Shown in pieces: positions 49,666 through 59,676 of a stretch of 64,000 nucleotides of DNA. Below the pieces are notes generated by a model, which was not told the DNA's origin, searched no databases, and worked only from the letters and a program-made list of their open reading frames with translations. The DNA lies in assembly GCF_040932485.1 (NCBI RefSeq), contig NZ_JBFRBH010000001.1, positions 2,480,001 to 2,544,000 of the forward strand, read 5' to 3'. Every line of letters starts with the position of its first letter. Within the stretch, counting starts at the first letter, position 1. The position numbers and the translations under genes are program-made. Source of the DNA: Gymnodinialimonas sp. 202GB13-11 (lineage in GTDB: Bacteria > Pseudomonadota > Alphaproteobacteria > Rhodobacterales > Rhodobacteraceae).

Positions 49666-50871
49666 CTACTCGCCCTGTGCTTGACGGCGCGCGCGGGCCT
49701 CAGCCGGTGCGCGGGCGGCTTGGGTCAGGGCCTGAAGCGCCTCGGTCAGCTGTGCGATGTCGCCACGCAGGCCCGAAACCTCTGCATCGCGGGTCGCGCC
49801 CATCTCCTCAGCGAGTTTGAACAGCTGCACGTCGATCGAGCGCAAGCGGTTGCGGCTTTCGTCGTCTAGCCCGTTTTCGGCAGCCAACCCGTCCAAAGCC
49901 GCAGCAAGTCGGTCCTGCGCGGTGGCAAGACGTTCCGTCACGGCGACTTGCCCGGGCCCGAGGCGTTCTGTCAGCCCTTCAACCGATTGCGACAGGTTCA
50001 GAAGCCGTTGCTCCGTCGCCGCGCGGCGCGTTTCAGATTGAGCGAACAGCGATTGCAGTGTGTCCATCTGGTCGACCATGTGGTCCAGCACAGTCGCAAT
50101 CGCCGCCTTGTCGATGGCCCCGTCGCCCTCGCCAGACGAGAAGGAAACACGCGTGATCGAGGCCAGCCATTCCTCCAATTCGCGGTAGAAGCGGTTCTGC
50201 CCGTGGCCGGCATAAAGCTCCAACAGGCCTACGATCAGGGAGCCCGCGAGGCCCAACAGCGACGAGGCAAAGGCTGTGCCCATGCCGCCGAGCTGATCAT
50301 CAAGGCCGTCCATGAGACGCCCGAACACGGCCAAACCTTCCTCCCCATCGGTCGGCTGCAACGACCGGATCGTCTCAACCACCGCCGGAACCGTGGTGGC
50401 GAGGCCAAAGAACGTGCCCAAAAGGCCCAGAAAAATCAGAAGGTTGGCGATATACCGCGTGATGTCGCGGCTTTCTTCCATCCGCGCGCCAACCGAATCC
50501 AGCACCGATTTGGCCGAGGCGGGCGTCACCTGCATCCGGTTCCCGCGCATCCGCGCCACACCGGTCATCGCGGCCAACAAACGCGGGGGTTTATCCTCTT
50601 CACTCGCGGCCCCACCACCGGCCAATTGCTCGATCCACGCAACGGACGAAAACAGCTGGATCACCTGGAAGAACGTGGCGAAGACGCCCACGATGAACAC
50701 AACGCCAATTGTCCCGTTCAGGAACGGCGCCGACAGGAATACGGGCTGCACGCGGGGCCAGACCAACACGCCACCCGCAATGACCAACGCAAGGATGATC
50801 ACCATCAGCACGATCTGCTGTGTCGGTCGTGTAAAGCGGAGCGCGCCTGCGCCCTCTCTGCTGCTCGCCAT
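49666..50871 (-). CDS. MotA/TolQ/ExbB-family membrane protein, partner of the coiled-coil MotB-like protein
   Basis: 401 aa with four hydrophobic helices: about 18-38, 52-75, 140-165 and 196-220. The pair from 140 on has the MotA/TolQ/ExbB pattern (NLLIFLGLLGTFFGLATTV and GTAFASSLLGLAGSLIVGLL). A C-terminal coiled-coil stretch of some 130 residues ends the protein (RAPAEARARRQAQGE). With the downstream MotB-like gene it matches the architecture of two-component ion-driven complexes: flagellar MotAB, ExbBD, TolQR and ZorAB. The target is unknown; the peptidoglycan-binding domain of the partner favours a cell-envelope role. Confidence 0.85.
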   Translation of the reverse strand: MASSREGAGALRFTRPTQQIVLMVIILALVIAGGVLVWPRVQPVFLSAPFLNGTIGVVFIVGVFATFFQVIQLFSSVAWIEQLAGGGAASEEDKPPRLLAAMTGVARMRGNRMQVTPASAKSVLDSVGARMEESRDITRYIANLLIFLGLLGTFFGLATTVPAVVETIRSLQPTDGEEGLAVFGRLMDGLDDQLGGMGTAFASSLLGLAGSLIVGLLELYAGHGQNRFYRELEEWLASITRVSFSSGEGDGAIDKAAIATVLDHMVDQMDTLQSLFAQSETRRAATEQRLLNLSQSVEGLTERLGPGQVAVTERLATAQDRLAAALDGLAAENGLDDESRNRLRSIDVQLFKLAEEMGATRDAEVSGLRGDIAQLTEALQALTQAARAPAEARARRQAQGE

Positions 50872-50943
50872 GGCGTTTCAATCGCTCTTTGGTCGTCTCT
50901 GGCGCGACCTTACACGGGCCGGACCTTTTCGCCAACAAAAGCC

Positions 50944-51486
50944 TTACGCAGTGCTATTGATCGCCCGCACCTGAGCCACAAGGCTGTCGAGGTCATCATC
51001 GCCGATGCCCAACTCCGCAAGATGCGCGGCGGTATTGCAGAGGTATTCGTCATTCGGCCCACGCCCGCCATGGGCGCCCGCAATAATCCGGGCCTGCACG
51101 TCCAGCGGATGCTGACAATACTGCACGTGGGATCGATCAATTACGTAGGCCAACACATCGCCCTGTCGCGCGCCATCGCGAAACTCGATCTCCTGCCGCG
51201 TCTCGATATAGGCCGAAGAAATCAGCTCCCGTTCACGCAAATAGGCCAAAGTCGCCTCTTCGGTCCCTGCTTCGGCGCGCAATGCAAGTCCATCGCAAAA
51301 GGCCGACGGGGCCTCATCCAGCGCCAGAACAAGGCCCGGATCAGCCTCCGTCCCGCGATGGTGGATCGACGTCATGCAAAACGATCGATGCCAGCCGTGC
51401 AGCCGCGCAATGCGCGTCTCAGCCACCGGGAACCCGGGGTTCCAAAGAAGCGAGCCGTAGCCGAAAACCCAAAGAGAAGACGTCAT
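50944..51486 (-). CDS. gamma-glutamylcyclotransferase (ChaC-like)
   Basis: 180 aa. The fold signature VFGYGSLLWNPGFPVAE opens the protein and the later ELISSAYIETRQEIEF contains the catalytic Glu of ChaC enzymes. ChaC proteins release 5-oxoproline from glutathione, lowering its cytosolic level. The C-terminal part (IAGAHGGRGPNDEYLCNTAAHL) matches the conserved end. It is divergent from the DUF2125 gene. Confidence 0.88.
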   Translation of the reverse strand: MTSSLWVFGYGSLLWNPGFPVAETRIARLHGWHRSFCMTSIHHRGTEADPGLVLALDEAPSAFCDGLALRAEAGTEEATLAYLRERELISSAYIETRQEIEFRDGARQGDVLAYVIDRSHVQYCQHPLDVQARIIAGAHGGRGPNDEYLCNTAAHLAELGIGDDDLDSLVAQVRAINSTA

Positions 51487-51545
51487 GGAATGGTCCTTGT
51501 CGTGCCCCGCCGCTATAGGCGATAGAACGCCGGAAGGGGAGTGGT

Positions 51546-52547
51546 ATGAAACGGCTTTTGATCCTGATCATCGTTCTGGCGGTGCTTGGCGGCATCGCTT
51601 GGGCCGTGGCCGCGATGACGATGCAGACGGCTGCGACCCGCTGGCTAGATGATCGGCAGGTCGAAGGGTGGGTTGTGAACGTTGCGGACGTGTCCGTTGA
51701 AGGCTTCCCGCTGGATTTCGAGACAGAGTTCACGGACATCCAACTGGCCGACCCCGAAACCGGCCTCGCCTGGTCCACCCCGCGCTTCCGTCTGGAGCAG
51801 GAGGTGTTCCGCCTCGACCGCCTCGCCGCCTATTTCCCTGAAGAACAGATCATCGCCTCCCCTGAGGAGCGTTTGACACTGACCAGCAGCGCAATGTTCG
51901 CAAACCTCGACGTTCAGCCAACCAGCAATTTCGCCCTCGACGGCGCGCGCGGATTCCTGTCGCAGCTTGAAGTGACTTCCTCCAATGGCTGGACAACGGC
52001 GCTGGAAGAGGCAGACCTGACTGTCACGCGGATGGACGGTGAAGATCGCCGTTACGAGGTCAACCTGATCGCCTTTGAGCTGTTTCCGCCGGAGGTTATC
52101 CGCAATCGTCTGGATCCCGTCGGCGTCCTGCCTGAGCGGATTAACCAACTCAGCGTGAACACCCGCGCACGCTTCGACCAGCCTTGGGACATGACGGCGT
52201 TAGAAGATCGGCGACCGCAACCGACTGAATTGGAAATCGAAAGCATAACGGCGACCTGGGGCGACATGTTGTTCCGCGCTACAGGCACGCTGGATGTCAC
52301 GGCAGGCGGCATCCCCGAAGGCGAACTTGCGGTCAGGGCCGAAAACTGGCGCGCCATGCTTGAGCTTGCGGAGAATGCAGGCGTCCTGCCAGAACGCATC
52401 CGCCCGACGGCTGAGGCGATGCTTGAGGTTCTGGCAGGAATGAATGGCAGCGCCGAGAATATCGATGCGACGCTCAATTTCTCAAACGGACGCGTGTTTA
52501 TCGGGCCACTGCCCATCGGCCCCGCCCCGTCGCTGCGGATCCGTTAA
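51546..52547 (+). CDS. DUF2125 family protein
   Basis: 333 aa. One N-terminal hydrophobic helix (KRLLILIIVLAVLGGIAWAV) anchors it to the inner membrane. The rest has the DUF2125 pattern with many beta strands (VNVADVSVEGFPLDFETEFTDI) and the WSTPRFRLEQEVFRLD segment, followed by DVTAGGIPEGELAVRAENW. These proteins resemble AsmA-type lipid-transfer or envelope proteins in fold, but no function is established. GGAG precedes the ATG. It converges with the extensin-like gene, overlapping it by four bases. Confidence 0.85.
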   Translation: MKRLLILIIVLAVLGGIAWAVAAMTMQTAATRWLDDRQVEGWVVNVADVSVEGFPLDFETEFTDIQLADPETGLAWSTPRFRLEQEVFRLDRLAAYFPEEQIIASPEERLTLTSSAMFANLDVQPTSNFALDGARGFLSQLEVTSSNGWTTALEEADLTVTRMDGEDRRYEVNLIAFELFPPEVIRNRLDPVGVLPERINQLSVNTRARFDQPWDMTALEDRRPQPTELEIESITATWGDMLFRATGTLDVTAGGIPEGELAVRAENWRAMLELAENAGVLPERIRPTAEAMLEVLAGMNGSAENIDATLNFSNGRVFIGPLPIGPAPSLRIR

Positions 52548-53500
52548 CGGCAGTACGCGCCGGATCGGTAGGACGCCACGTCGAAGTGGAAGTGGTCCTG
52601 GTGGAACCGGTCGGATTCCGGTCCAAGCACCGTGCCGAACGTGCCGCAAGCCGCCTCATGAAGGCTACGCATGATGCCGGAATTCCCACTGCGCCAATCG
52701 CTTAAAACGCTCAGTTCAGAGCCATTTTGCAGGCCGATCCCGCCAATATCGATGGCGTTCCCGGTGGAATGCTCAGACAGCCGCGCACCGCGCTGTGAAT
52801 TTCGGGTCCGGCATGCATAGCTGGCGAGCACACGCAGGTTCGCCATGCCACCGCCGGTATTTCCGATGATGTCGTCGGCATCCAGCACCCACTGGCTGAT
52901 GGACTGCGCGGTGACGCAGTTGATCGTTGCTGGTGTTGTCAGCTGCACGCCGTGAACCACACGAAGCCGTACGGCGTTTTGAATGCCACAGCCGCTGATC
53001 CGGCCTGTCACCGGCTCAATCACATCGCCTTGCAACCCAACCACACCGCAAAGCTGCCCAGAGCTTTGGCCGGGGCGCGTTACGGTGCTTGGCGTGTTGC
53101 GCGTTGCTGCGGCGCGTACGCGGCTTTCCAGCCCATCGGGGCGCAGGGTCGGGCGCAAGGAACTGGCCACGGCAAGGGCCGTCCCGCCGCCCGCGACGAC
53201 AGTCGGAGCGGCGTTAACTGCGCCAAGCCCGCCGCCATTCTGGCGCGGCCGGAACAGACCACCGAGGATGCCAGGGCGTCGATTTGGCGATTGCGGTTGC
53301 GCAGTGGCGGCTGCAGCGACGCCAGCATCTGCGCCGGATCCCGCAGAGGGCACGGGCGTGCCACCAGGCCGCGCGGGTGGGCGCAAAGACGCGCCCGGTG
53401 CAAGTTCCGTCGCCGTGATAACGCGCACCTCGGCTTGCTGTGCCGCCGCCAAAGCAGGCACCGCCAATGCAATCGCCAACAGACCCGCGCGTACCCTCAT
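52544..53500 (-). CDS. extensin-like family protein, secreted
   Basis: 318 aa. A signal peptide ends in the ALAAAQ region (about residue 20). A long proline- and alanine-rich low-complexity linker (about 35-130) precedes the C-terminal extensin-like domain (PF06904) with SEHSTGNAIDIGGI and SDRFHQDHFHFD, motifs shared with D-alanyl-D-alanine peptidases of the LAS group (H-x6-D and H-x-H zinc site). It may cut peptidoglycan peptides in the periplasm. It starts four bases before the end of tyrC. The linker would span the envelope. Confidence 0.82.
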   Translation of the reverse strand: MRVRAGLLAIALAVPALAAAQQAEVRVITATELAPGASLRPPARPGGTPVPSAGSGADAGVAAAATAQPQSPNRRPGILGGLFRPRQNGGGLGAVNAAPTVVAGGGTALAVASSLRPTLRPDGLESRVRAAATRNTPSTVTRPGQSSGQLCGVVGLQGDVIEPVTGRISGCGIQNAVRLRVVHGVQLTTPATINCVTAQSISQWVLDADDIIGNTGGGMANLRVLASYACRTRNSQRGARLSEHSTGNAIDIGGIGLQNGSELSVLSDWRSGNSGIMRSLHEAACGTFGTVLGPESDRFHQDHFHFDVASYRSGAYCR

Positions 53501-54429
53501 GCGCCCTCGTCCTTCCGTGTCGCACCACGCCCAAAGTTAGGCGCGTCTGTATCTTGCCCCGCCTCGATAATACCACGCCGGATGGCGCGCGTGCGGGTGA
53601 AATAATCATGCAGATGGTCCCCATCACCGGTGCGGATCGCCCGTTGCAGGGCGAAAAGCTCTTCCGTGAAACGCCCCAGGATTTCCAGTGTCGCCTCTTT
53701 GTTCGACAGGAAAACGTCGCGCCACATGGTCGGGTCACTGGCAGCAATTCGCGTGAAATCGCGGAATCCAGCGGCTGAATATTTAATGACCTCGCTATCG
53801 GTCACGCGCCGCAGATCATCCGCCACGCCAACCATCGTGTAGGCGATCAGGTGCGGTGTGTGAGAGGTAACGGCGAGCACCAGATCGTGATGCTCGGCAT
53901 CCATTTCCTCCACAATCGCCCCACAGCCTTCCCACAGGCTTCTCAACCGCACGGTCGCGGCAGGGTCTGTGCCCTCAACCGGCGTCAGCAGAAGGTAGCG
54001 ATTGTCAAAAAGCTCGGCAAAGCCGGACCTTGGGCCAGAATGCTCGGTGCCCGCCACGGGGTGGCCCGGTACGAAATGCACGCCCTCGGGCAGATGCGGG
54101 CCGACTGCTTCGATCACTTCGCATTTGACCGAGCCAACATCCGTCACTGTCGCGCCAGCGGCCAGATGCGGCGCAATCTCGGCGGCGACGGCCGACATCG
54201 CGCCAACGGGCACGCAGAGCACCACCAAATCCGCGTCTGCCACGGCCTCGGCCGCTGTATCGACGATCCGGTCACACAACCCAATCTCTCGCGCCACATC
54301 CCGCGTCTCAGCTGACCTTGCGGTGCCCACAATCTCACCCGCCAGCCCCTTGCGGCGCATCGCATGGGCGATGGAGCCTGCGATCAGGCCGAGACCGATC
54401 AGCGCAACACGTTGGTAAATCACGCTCAT
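53497..54429 (-). CDS. tyrC: prephenate/arogenate dehydrogenase
   Basis: 310 aa. It makes 4-hydroxyphenylpyruvate or tyrosine precursors. The Rossmann start [16 protein letters not shown] is complete; the catalytic histidine region ([17 protein letters not shown]) and the C-terminal dimer helices ([17 protein letters not shown]) are present, as in TyrA family proteins with NAD. Neighbour hisC encodes an aminotransferase that could act in the same route. It overlaps hisC upstream and the extensin-like gene downstream by four bases each. Confidence 0.92.
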   Translation of the reverse strand: MSVIYQRVALIGLGLIAGSIAHAMRRKGLAGEIVGTARSAETRDVAREIGLCDRIVDTAAEAVADADLVVLCVPVGAMSAVAAEIAPHLAAGATVTDVGSVKCEVIEAVGPHLPEGVHFVPGHPVAGTEHSGPRSGFAELFDNRYLLLTPVEGTDPAATVRLRSLWEGCGAIVEEMDAEHHDLVLAVTSHTPHLIAYTMVGVADDLRRVTDSEVIKYSAAGFRDFTRIAASDPTMWRDVFLSNKEATLEILGRFTEELFALQRAIRTGDGDHLHDYFTRTRAIRRGIIEAGQDTDAPNFGRGATRKDEGA

Positions 54430-55511
54430 TCCGCCCCCTTGAATGACGCAAGTGCGCCAAGCACGCGGTCATTGTCTTCCGGGCGGCCCACCGTGATCCG
54501 CAGGCAATGCGGTAAGCCATAACTTTTCGGCGCGCGCACGATAATGCCCTGCGATTTCAGGTAAGCGTCTGCCGCGTCTGCCTCCGCCTCATCCGCGAAC
54601 CGGGCGAGGACGAAATTGGCAAAGCTCTCATCACAGGCGATGCCAAGCTGACGCAAGCCGCCCGTCAAGCGCGCGCGCTCGTCCGCGTTCACGCGAATGC
54701 ACTCGGCGACCCAATCCCGGTCCCGCACCGCCGCCTCAGCCCCCGCCAAGGCAATACCAGACAAGTTGAATGGCCCCCGAATGCGATTGAGCGTGTCGAT
54801 GACGTGCTGCGGCCCATAACCATAGCCAACACGCAGCCCACCAAGCCCATATGCCTTTGAGAATGTGCGCGTCATCACCACGTTGTCGCGGTTTTCCACA
54901 AGTGCCGCGCCACCATCATACCCTTCCGCGAATTCCGCATAGGCGCCGTCCAGCACCAGCAGGCACTGGTCCGGCAAAGCGTCCGCCAGCCGATCCAGAT
55001 CGCCGCGTTCCAGCATCGTCGCTGTAGGGTTCGCCGGGTTGGCGAGGAAGATCAGGCGGGTCTTCTCAGTCAAGCCGCCGATCAATGTCTCCACATCCAC
55101 GCGGCGCTCAGCCTCTGGCACCTGAACCGGCGTGGCACCACAAGCCAAAGCGCTGATCCGGTACATCCCAAATCCGTGTTCGGTATAGAGCACCTCGTCG
55201 CCCGGCCCGGCATAAGCCTGACAAAGGAAATGGATCACCTCGTCCGAGCCGACACCGCAGATGATCCGCTCCGCATCAAGGCCATAGACCTCCGCAATAG
55301 CAGCACGCAGGGGGCCGTGATCGGTCGGCGGATAGCGGTGGCTTTCACTCAACGCTGCACCCATTGCCTCAACCGCAGCCGGACAAGCTCCGAACGGGTT
55401 CTCGTTCGAGCTCAACTTCAACGGCTCGGCATGGCCTTCGATCTTCGAGGCCCCGCCTTGATAAAGCGCGATGTCGAGGATGCCGGGTTGCGGTCGAATG
55501 GGGGCGGTCAT
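54426..55511 (-). CDS. hisC: histidinol-phosphate aminotransferase (class I fold)
   Basis: 361 aa. A PLP enzyme with the catalytic Lys in [15 protein letters not shown] and the Asp that holds the PLP ring in VLDGAYAEF. The start is [10 protein letters not shown], the HisC hallmark. It acts in histidine synthesis and can also transaminate aromatic keto acids, which fits its overlap with tyrC. The two genes form an operon on the minus strand. Confidence 0.93.
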   Translation of the reverse strand: MTAPIRPQPGILDIALYQGGASKIEGHAEPLKLSSNENPFGACPAAVEAMGAALSESHRYPPTDHGPLRAAIAEVYGLDAERIICGVGSDEVIHFLCQAYAGPGDEVLYTEHGFGMYRISALACGATPVQVPEAERRVDVETLIGGLTEKTRLIFLANPANPTATMLERGDLDRLADALPDQCLLVLDGAYAEFAEGYDGGAALVENRDNVVMTRTFSKAYGLGGLRVGYGYGPQHVIDTLNRIRGPFNLSGIALAGAEAAVRDRDWVAECIRVNADERARLTGGLRQLGIACDESFANFVLARFADEAEADAADAYLKSQGIIVRAPKSYGLPHCLRITVGRPEDNDRVLGALASFKGAE

Positions 55512-55574
55512 CTCAGATCCTGTTTGCAGTTCCGCAGGGTTCTAGCGCGCAGGCGCGCACGGGGGAACAGCTTT

Positions 55575-57764
55575 TCAGAAGAAGTTTTGGGGGTCGATAT
55601 CCACCGCCAACCGCAGATTGCCGGGCAATTTCAGACCGGAAATCCAACGACTTATGGCCGGTTGCAAAGCCACACCCTTGGGCGCCTTGACCAATAGCCG
55701 CACCCGGTGCCGCCCGCGCACCCGCGCAATAGGGGCGGGCGCAGGTCCGTAGACGATCCCACCTGCCTGTCGGATCGGCCCGTCATTGCGCGCGAGATGT
55801 GTGCCCAAGTCAAAGGCCGCTGCGGCCTCGGTGCTGCTGATGATGATCCCCGCCAATCGTCCATAAGGCGGCATCCCAGCCGCTTCGCGCTCTGCCGCTT
55901 CGGTGCGCCAAAACCCTTCCTCATCCCCGCTCAAAATCGCCCGGATCACCGGGTGATCGGGCTGGAACGTCTGTAAAAGGGCCTGCCCCGGCTTCTCCGC
56001 TCGCCCGGCACGCCCTGCCACCTGCCGCATCAACTGAAACGTCCGCTCCGCCGCGCGCAGATCACTGCCCTGCAGACCAAGGTCGGCATCCACTACGCCC
56101 ACCAACGTCAGGCGCGGGAAGTTGTGCCCCTTCGCAACCAGCTGCGTGCCGATGATCAGGTCGGTATCACCGTGGGCCAGTTCCTCGATCTGCTGCTTTA
56201 GCGCCCGCGCGGAGCCAAACAAATCCGAGCTCAGAATCGCCGTCTTCGCATCCGGGAACAACGCCGCCGCTTCCTCCGCGATACGCTCCACGCCCGGGCC
56301 AACGGCGGCCATCTTGCCCTCCACCTCGCAAGACGGGCAGGCCAGCGGTACTGGCTTCGTCTCTCCACATTGATGGCAGATCAGCCGCTTTTGGAACCGA
56401 TGTTCCACCATCCGCGCATCGCAATGATCGCAGCCAACCATCTCGCCGCAGGCCCGGCAGAGCGTCACCGGCGCAAAGCCGCGGCGGTTGAGAAAAAGCA
56501 GCGATTGCTCGCCCTCTTGCAGTCGTTGCCCCACGGCGGAGGCCAAAGTCGGCGAAATCCACGATGATCCCGGCAAATCTTCCAATCGCATATCAATCGC
56601 CGCCATATCCGGCAGGTCTTGCGGACCGAACCGGCTGGTCAGATCGAGCCGCGTGTACTTCCCGGCCTCTGCGTTCGCCCAACTCTCTAGCGATGGCGTG
56701 GCGGAGGCCAATACCACCTGCGCATCATTCAGCGATGCACGAAGGACCGTCATATCGCGGGCATTGTACGAAGCGCCCTCGTCCTGCTTGTAGGAGGTGT
56801 CATGTTCCTCATCGACGACGATCAGGCCAAGGTCGCGGTAGGGAAGGAAAAGCGCGGAGCGCGCACCAACAACCAGTTGTGCCTCGCCCTGCCCAACCAT
56901 GCGCCAGCAGCGGCGGCGTTCGGTCATCGTCACGCCAGAGTGCCATTCCGCAGGCTCCGCCCCGAATCGTGCTTTCACGCGGGTCAGGAATTCGGATGTC
57001 AACGCAATCTCTGGCAGCAACACCAAAGCCTGCCGTCCTTGCCGCAAGCATTCCGCGACGGCCTCAAGGTATACTTCCGTCTTGCCCGATCCGGTCACGC
57101 CCTTCAGCAAAACGGTCCCATATCGGCGTGCCTTCAATCCCTCTCGCAACTGCCCCGCCGCGACTGCCTGATCCTCTGTCAGTTCTTTACCCGGCAAGCC
57201 CGGATCGAGCGGCAAATATGGAGCATCTCGCGGCGTGTCGGCCTCTTCCACGACACCCTGCTTCGCCAGCCCCTTAACGACGCTCGACGTAACCCCCGCC
57301 AACTCGCTCAATTCCTTCAGCGTAAAGCCAAGACCGCCGTATTCCACCAGCGTATCAATCACTCTCTGCCGTGCAGGCGTGGCGCGGTCAGGCGTGCCCT
57401 GCCCCAACCGATACACCTTGCGCATCGACGGCGGGTCGCTCAGCCCCGGCGCGCGGGTCGCGAGCCGCAGCATGATGCTCATCGGCGTCAGCGTATAAGC
57501 CCCGGCCTTTTCCAGAAACTCCCGCATCTCAGCCCGCATCGGCGCGACATCCAGCACCCGGTTCACCGACCGCACCTTGGCGATGTCCCAATCCCCACGC
57601 CCCTTGCCCCAGACAACGCCCAAAACCTTGCGCGGCCCCAGCGGCACCTCCACGAACGCACCCAACCAACAGCCACCCGAAGGCGCCTTGTAGTCAAGCA
57701 CGCGGTCCAAGGGCTCTGCTGTCAGAACCCCCACCAGATCACCTTCGTCGAAATGCTCGTCCAT
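55575..57764 (-). CDS. priA: primosomal protein N' (replication restart helicase PriA)
   Basis: 729 aa. It restarts stalled replication forks. The N-terminal DNA-binding half precedes a superfamily 2 helicase core: Walker [15 protein letters not shown] near residue 223, DEEHD motif II, and RNRRGFAP-like motif IV ([14 protein letters not shown]). The zinc-binding cysteines are in [15 protein letters not shown] and the [17 protein letters not shown] segment. All family motifs are intact. It lies alone between hisC and tal, convergent with neither. Confidence 0.96.
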   Translation of the reverse strand: MDEHFDEGDLVGVLTAEPLDRVLDYKAPSGGCWLGAFVEVPLGPRKVLGVVWGKGRGDWDIAKVRSVNRVLDVAPMRAEMREFLEKAGAYTLTPMSIMLRLATRAPGLSDPPSMRKVYRLGQGTPDRATPARQRVIDTLVEYGGLGFTLKELSELAGVTSSVVKGLAKQGVVEEADTPRDAPYLPLDPGLPGKELTEDQAVAAGQLREGLKARRYGTVLLKGVTGSGKTEVYLEAVAECLRQGRQALVLLPEIALTSEFLTRVKARFGAEPAEWHSGVTMTERRRCWRMVGQGEAQLVVGARSALFLPYRDLGLIVVDEEHDTSYKQDEGASYNARDMTVLRASLNDAQVVLASATPSLESWANAEAGKYTRLDLTSRFGPQDLPDMAAIDMRLEDLPGSSWISPTLASAVGQRLQEGEQSLLFLNRRGFAPVTLCRACGEMVGCDHCDARMVEHRFQKRLICHQCGETKPVPLACPSCEVEGKMAAVGPGVERIAEEAAALFPDAKTAILSSDLFGSARALKQQIEELAHGDTDLIIGTQLVAKGHNFPRLTLVGVVDADLGLQGSDLRAAERTFQLMRQVAGRAGRAEKPGQALLQTFQPDHPVIRAILSGDEEGFWRTEAAEREAAGMPPYGRLAGIIISSTEAAAAFDLGTHLARNDGPIRQAGGIVYGPAPAPIARVRGRHRVRLLVKAPKGVALQPAISRWISGLKLPGNLRLAVDIDPQNFF

Positions 57765-57839
57765 GCCTTCCGGCCCGTCGCCCCATGCGCTAGAAGACCG
57801 CTAAACCATCATAACCAGCCCCCGAAAGGAACCGGCCAA

Positions 57840-58493
57840 ATGAAATTCTTTGTGGATACCGCCGATGTCGATGCGATCCGTGAACTGCATGAGCTGGGGA
57901 TGGTCGATGGCGTGACCACGAACCCCTCGCTGATCATGAAGTCTGGCCGCGACATTAAGGAAGTCACGAAAGAGATCTGCGATATGGTCCCCGGCCCCGT
58001 TTCTGCCGAAACCGTCGCACTGGATGCTGAGGGCATGATCGCCGAGGGGCGCGAGCTGGCCAAGATCGCCGACAACATCACCATCAAGGTGCCGCTGACG
58101 TGGGCCGGGCTGCAAGCCTGCAAGGTTCTGTCGGGTGAAGGCCGCATGGTTAACGTCACGCTCTGCTTCTCCGCCAATCAGGCGCTGCTGGCCGCCAAGG
58201 CGGGCGCAACCTTCATCTCGCCCTTCGTGGGCCGCTTGGACGATATCAACATCGACGGCATGGATCTCATCGCAGAGATCCGCCAAATTTACGATAACTA
58301 TGATTTCTCCACAGAAATCCTCACAGCCTCGATCCGCTCTGCGAACCACATGAAAGAGGCCGCACTGATCGGTGCAGACGTCGCTACCGCGCCGCCCAAC
58401 GTCATCAAGGCCATGGCCAACCACGTGCTGACCGACAAAGGCCTCGACGCCTTCATGGCCGACTGGGCCAAGACCGGGCAGTCGATTGTCTGA
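57840..58493 (+). CDS. tal: transaldolase / fructose-6-phosphate aldolase family
   Basis: 217 aa, the size of the FSA/TalC subgroup. The Schiff-base lysine is the one in [17 protein letters not shown], and the barrel ends in [20 protein letters not shown]. The subgroup includes fructose-6-phosphate aldolase and small bacterial transaldolases; both activities must be kept open. The ATG at 57840 has GAAAGGA upstream. It is divergent from priA. Confidence 0.92.
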   Translation: MKFFVDTADVDAIRELHELGMVDGVTTNPSLIMKSGRDIKEVTKEICDMVPGPVSAETVALDAEGMIAEGRELAKIADNITIKVPLTWAGLQACKVLSGEGRMVNVTLCFSANQALLAAKAGATFISPFVGRLDDINIDGMDLIAEIRQIYDNYDFSTEILTASIRSANHMKEAALIGADVATAPPNVIKAMANHVLTDKGLDAFMADWAKTGQSIV

Positions 58494-58868
58494 ACTTGCG
58501 ATAGCCGAGCACCTTTGGCGACAGCTCAATGCCTTGGTGCTCGACCCCCAATTTGCCTACAACACGCGCGCTGACGGCAGTACGGTCGTCGTCAAGCCCT
58601 CGAAATCCCCGCGCACTCCGGTCAGTGGCTTGTCCTTGGAAAGAGCCATTTTTCCGACGGCTCCAATGCTGTCTCCGCCTTCCAGATCGACACTGATGGC
58701 AAAAGTGACACCGTCATGCACGCCTGGTGGCAAACGCCCAAGGGCTGGTGCTCCACCTCCGACCAGCCGCGCATTTTCGCCTGGATGAACCGCCCTTGCG
58801 CAGACCTCTTCCCCTGTCGTTTTGAAACAACAATCCCGCTCGGACCGGGTCTAATGGTGCACGGGTAG
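58486..58868 (+). pseudogene. frameshifted ORF after tal
   Basis: Two open reading frames, each with protein-like sequence, join end to end. The first begins at a TTG (58486) and reads AIAEHLWRQLNALVLDPQFA and NTRADGSTVVVKP. The second, in the -1 frame (58575-58868), gives GQWLVLGKSHFSDGSNAVSA and GWCSTSDQPRIFAWMNRPCA before its stop. The switch would lie between about 58575 and 58620. Neither half has a usable start or a recognised family. I take it as a gene with one frameshift, by mutation or a sequencing error. Confidence 0.45.
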
Positions 58869-58943
58869 GCAAAAAAACTGGCCCGCTCAGTGCCGCCCAT
58901 GCTATGTGCCTTGCAACAATCAAGAAGACTTGAGGCAGCAGTA

Positions 58944-59672
58944 ATGAGCAATACCGAGGCGGAAGCCCCGCTCTTTCCCAATGAAGATTGGCGTGATCGT
59001 GCGCTGGCGGACCCGGAGTTGATTCTGGAAGACCGCGACCTGATGCGCGCCCTGATCGCCGCCAATGACCGCCAGATGGGTGGCAATATCGTCGACATGC
59101 GCGGCATCGCCATGGAACGTCTGCAAAACCGCCTCGACCGGCTTGAAGACACGCATCGCTCCGTGATCGCCGCTGCCTATGAAAATCTCGCGGGCACCAA
59201 CCAAGTCCACCGCTCGATCACACGCCTGCTCGACGCTAAAGAATTCACTGATTTCCTGACCATGCTCGGCACCGATGTCGCAGGAATCCTGCGCGTTGAC
59301 CGTGTCCGCTTGGTGCTGGAAAGCGCCGAAGCGACGGAGACTGAGGCCCCCAAGGTCCAGAAACTTGAAGATGTATTGACCGTTGTCGCCCCAGGCTTTG
59401 TGAAGGACTACGTGACCGGCGGACGTGAAGTGCCCCATCGGCAAGTGACACTGCGCCAAGTCGGCGGCCAATCCGAGCGCATCTTTGGTGAGGCCAGCCG
59501 ATGGATCCATTCCGAGGCCTGCCTGACGCTCGATCTGGGCGACGGACGCCTACCCGGCCTGCTGGTCATGGGCGCAGAAGACCCGCATCAGTTCCGCCCC
59601 TCCCAAGGCACCGACTTGCTGACCTTCTTCGCTGGCGTGTTCGAACGCCTCATGCGCGGCTGGCTGGACTGA
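58944..59672 (+). CDS. DUF484 family protein
   Basis: 242 aa. The N-terminal segment (PNEDWRDRALADPELILEDR) and a coiled helix (MERLQNRLDRLEDTHRSVIA) match DUF484, followed by a GAF-like domain (residues about 100-242, LTMLGTDVAGILRVDRVRLV). In gammaproteobacteria the family sits between dapF and xerC; here it is again directly before xerC, with four bases between. A role with the recombinase in chromosome dimer resolution or in signalling is inferred from that association. The ATG at 58944 has GGCAG upstream. Confidence 0.88.
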   Translation: MSNTEAEAPLFPNEDWRDRALADPELILEDRDLMRALIAANDRQMGGNIVDMRGIAMERLQNRLDRLEDTHRSVIAAAYENLAGTNQVHRSITRLLDAKEFTDFLTMLGTDVAGILRVDRVRLVLESAEATETEAPKVQKLEDVLTVVAPGFVKDYVTGGREVPHRQVTLRQVGGQSERIFGEASRWIHSEACLTLDLGDGRLPGLLVMGAEDPHQFRPSQGTDLLTFFAGVFERLMRGWLD

Positions 59673-59676
59673 GCTC

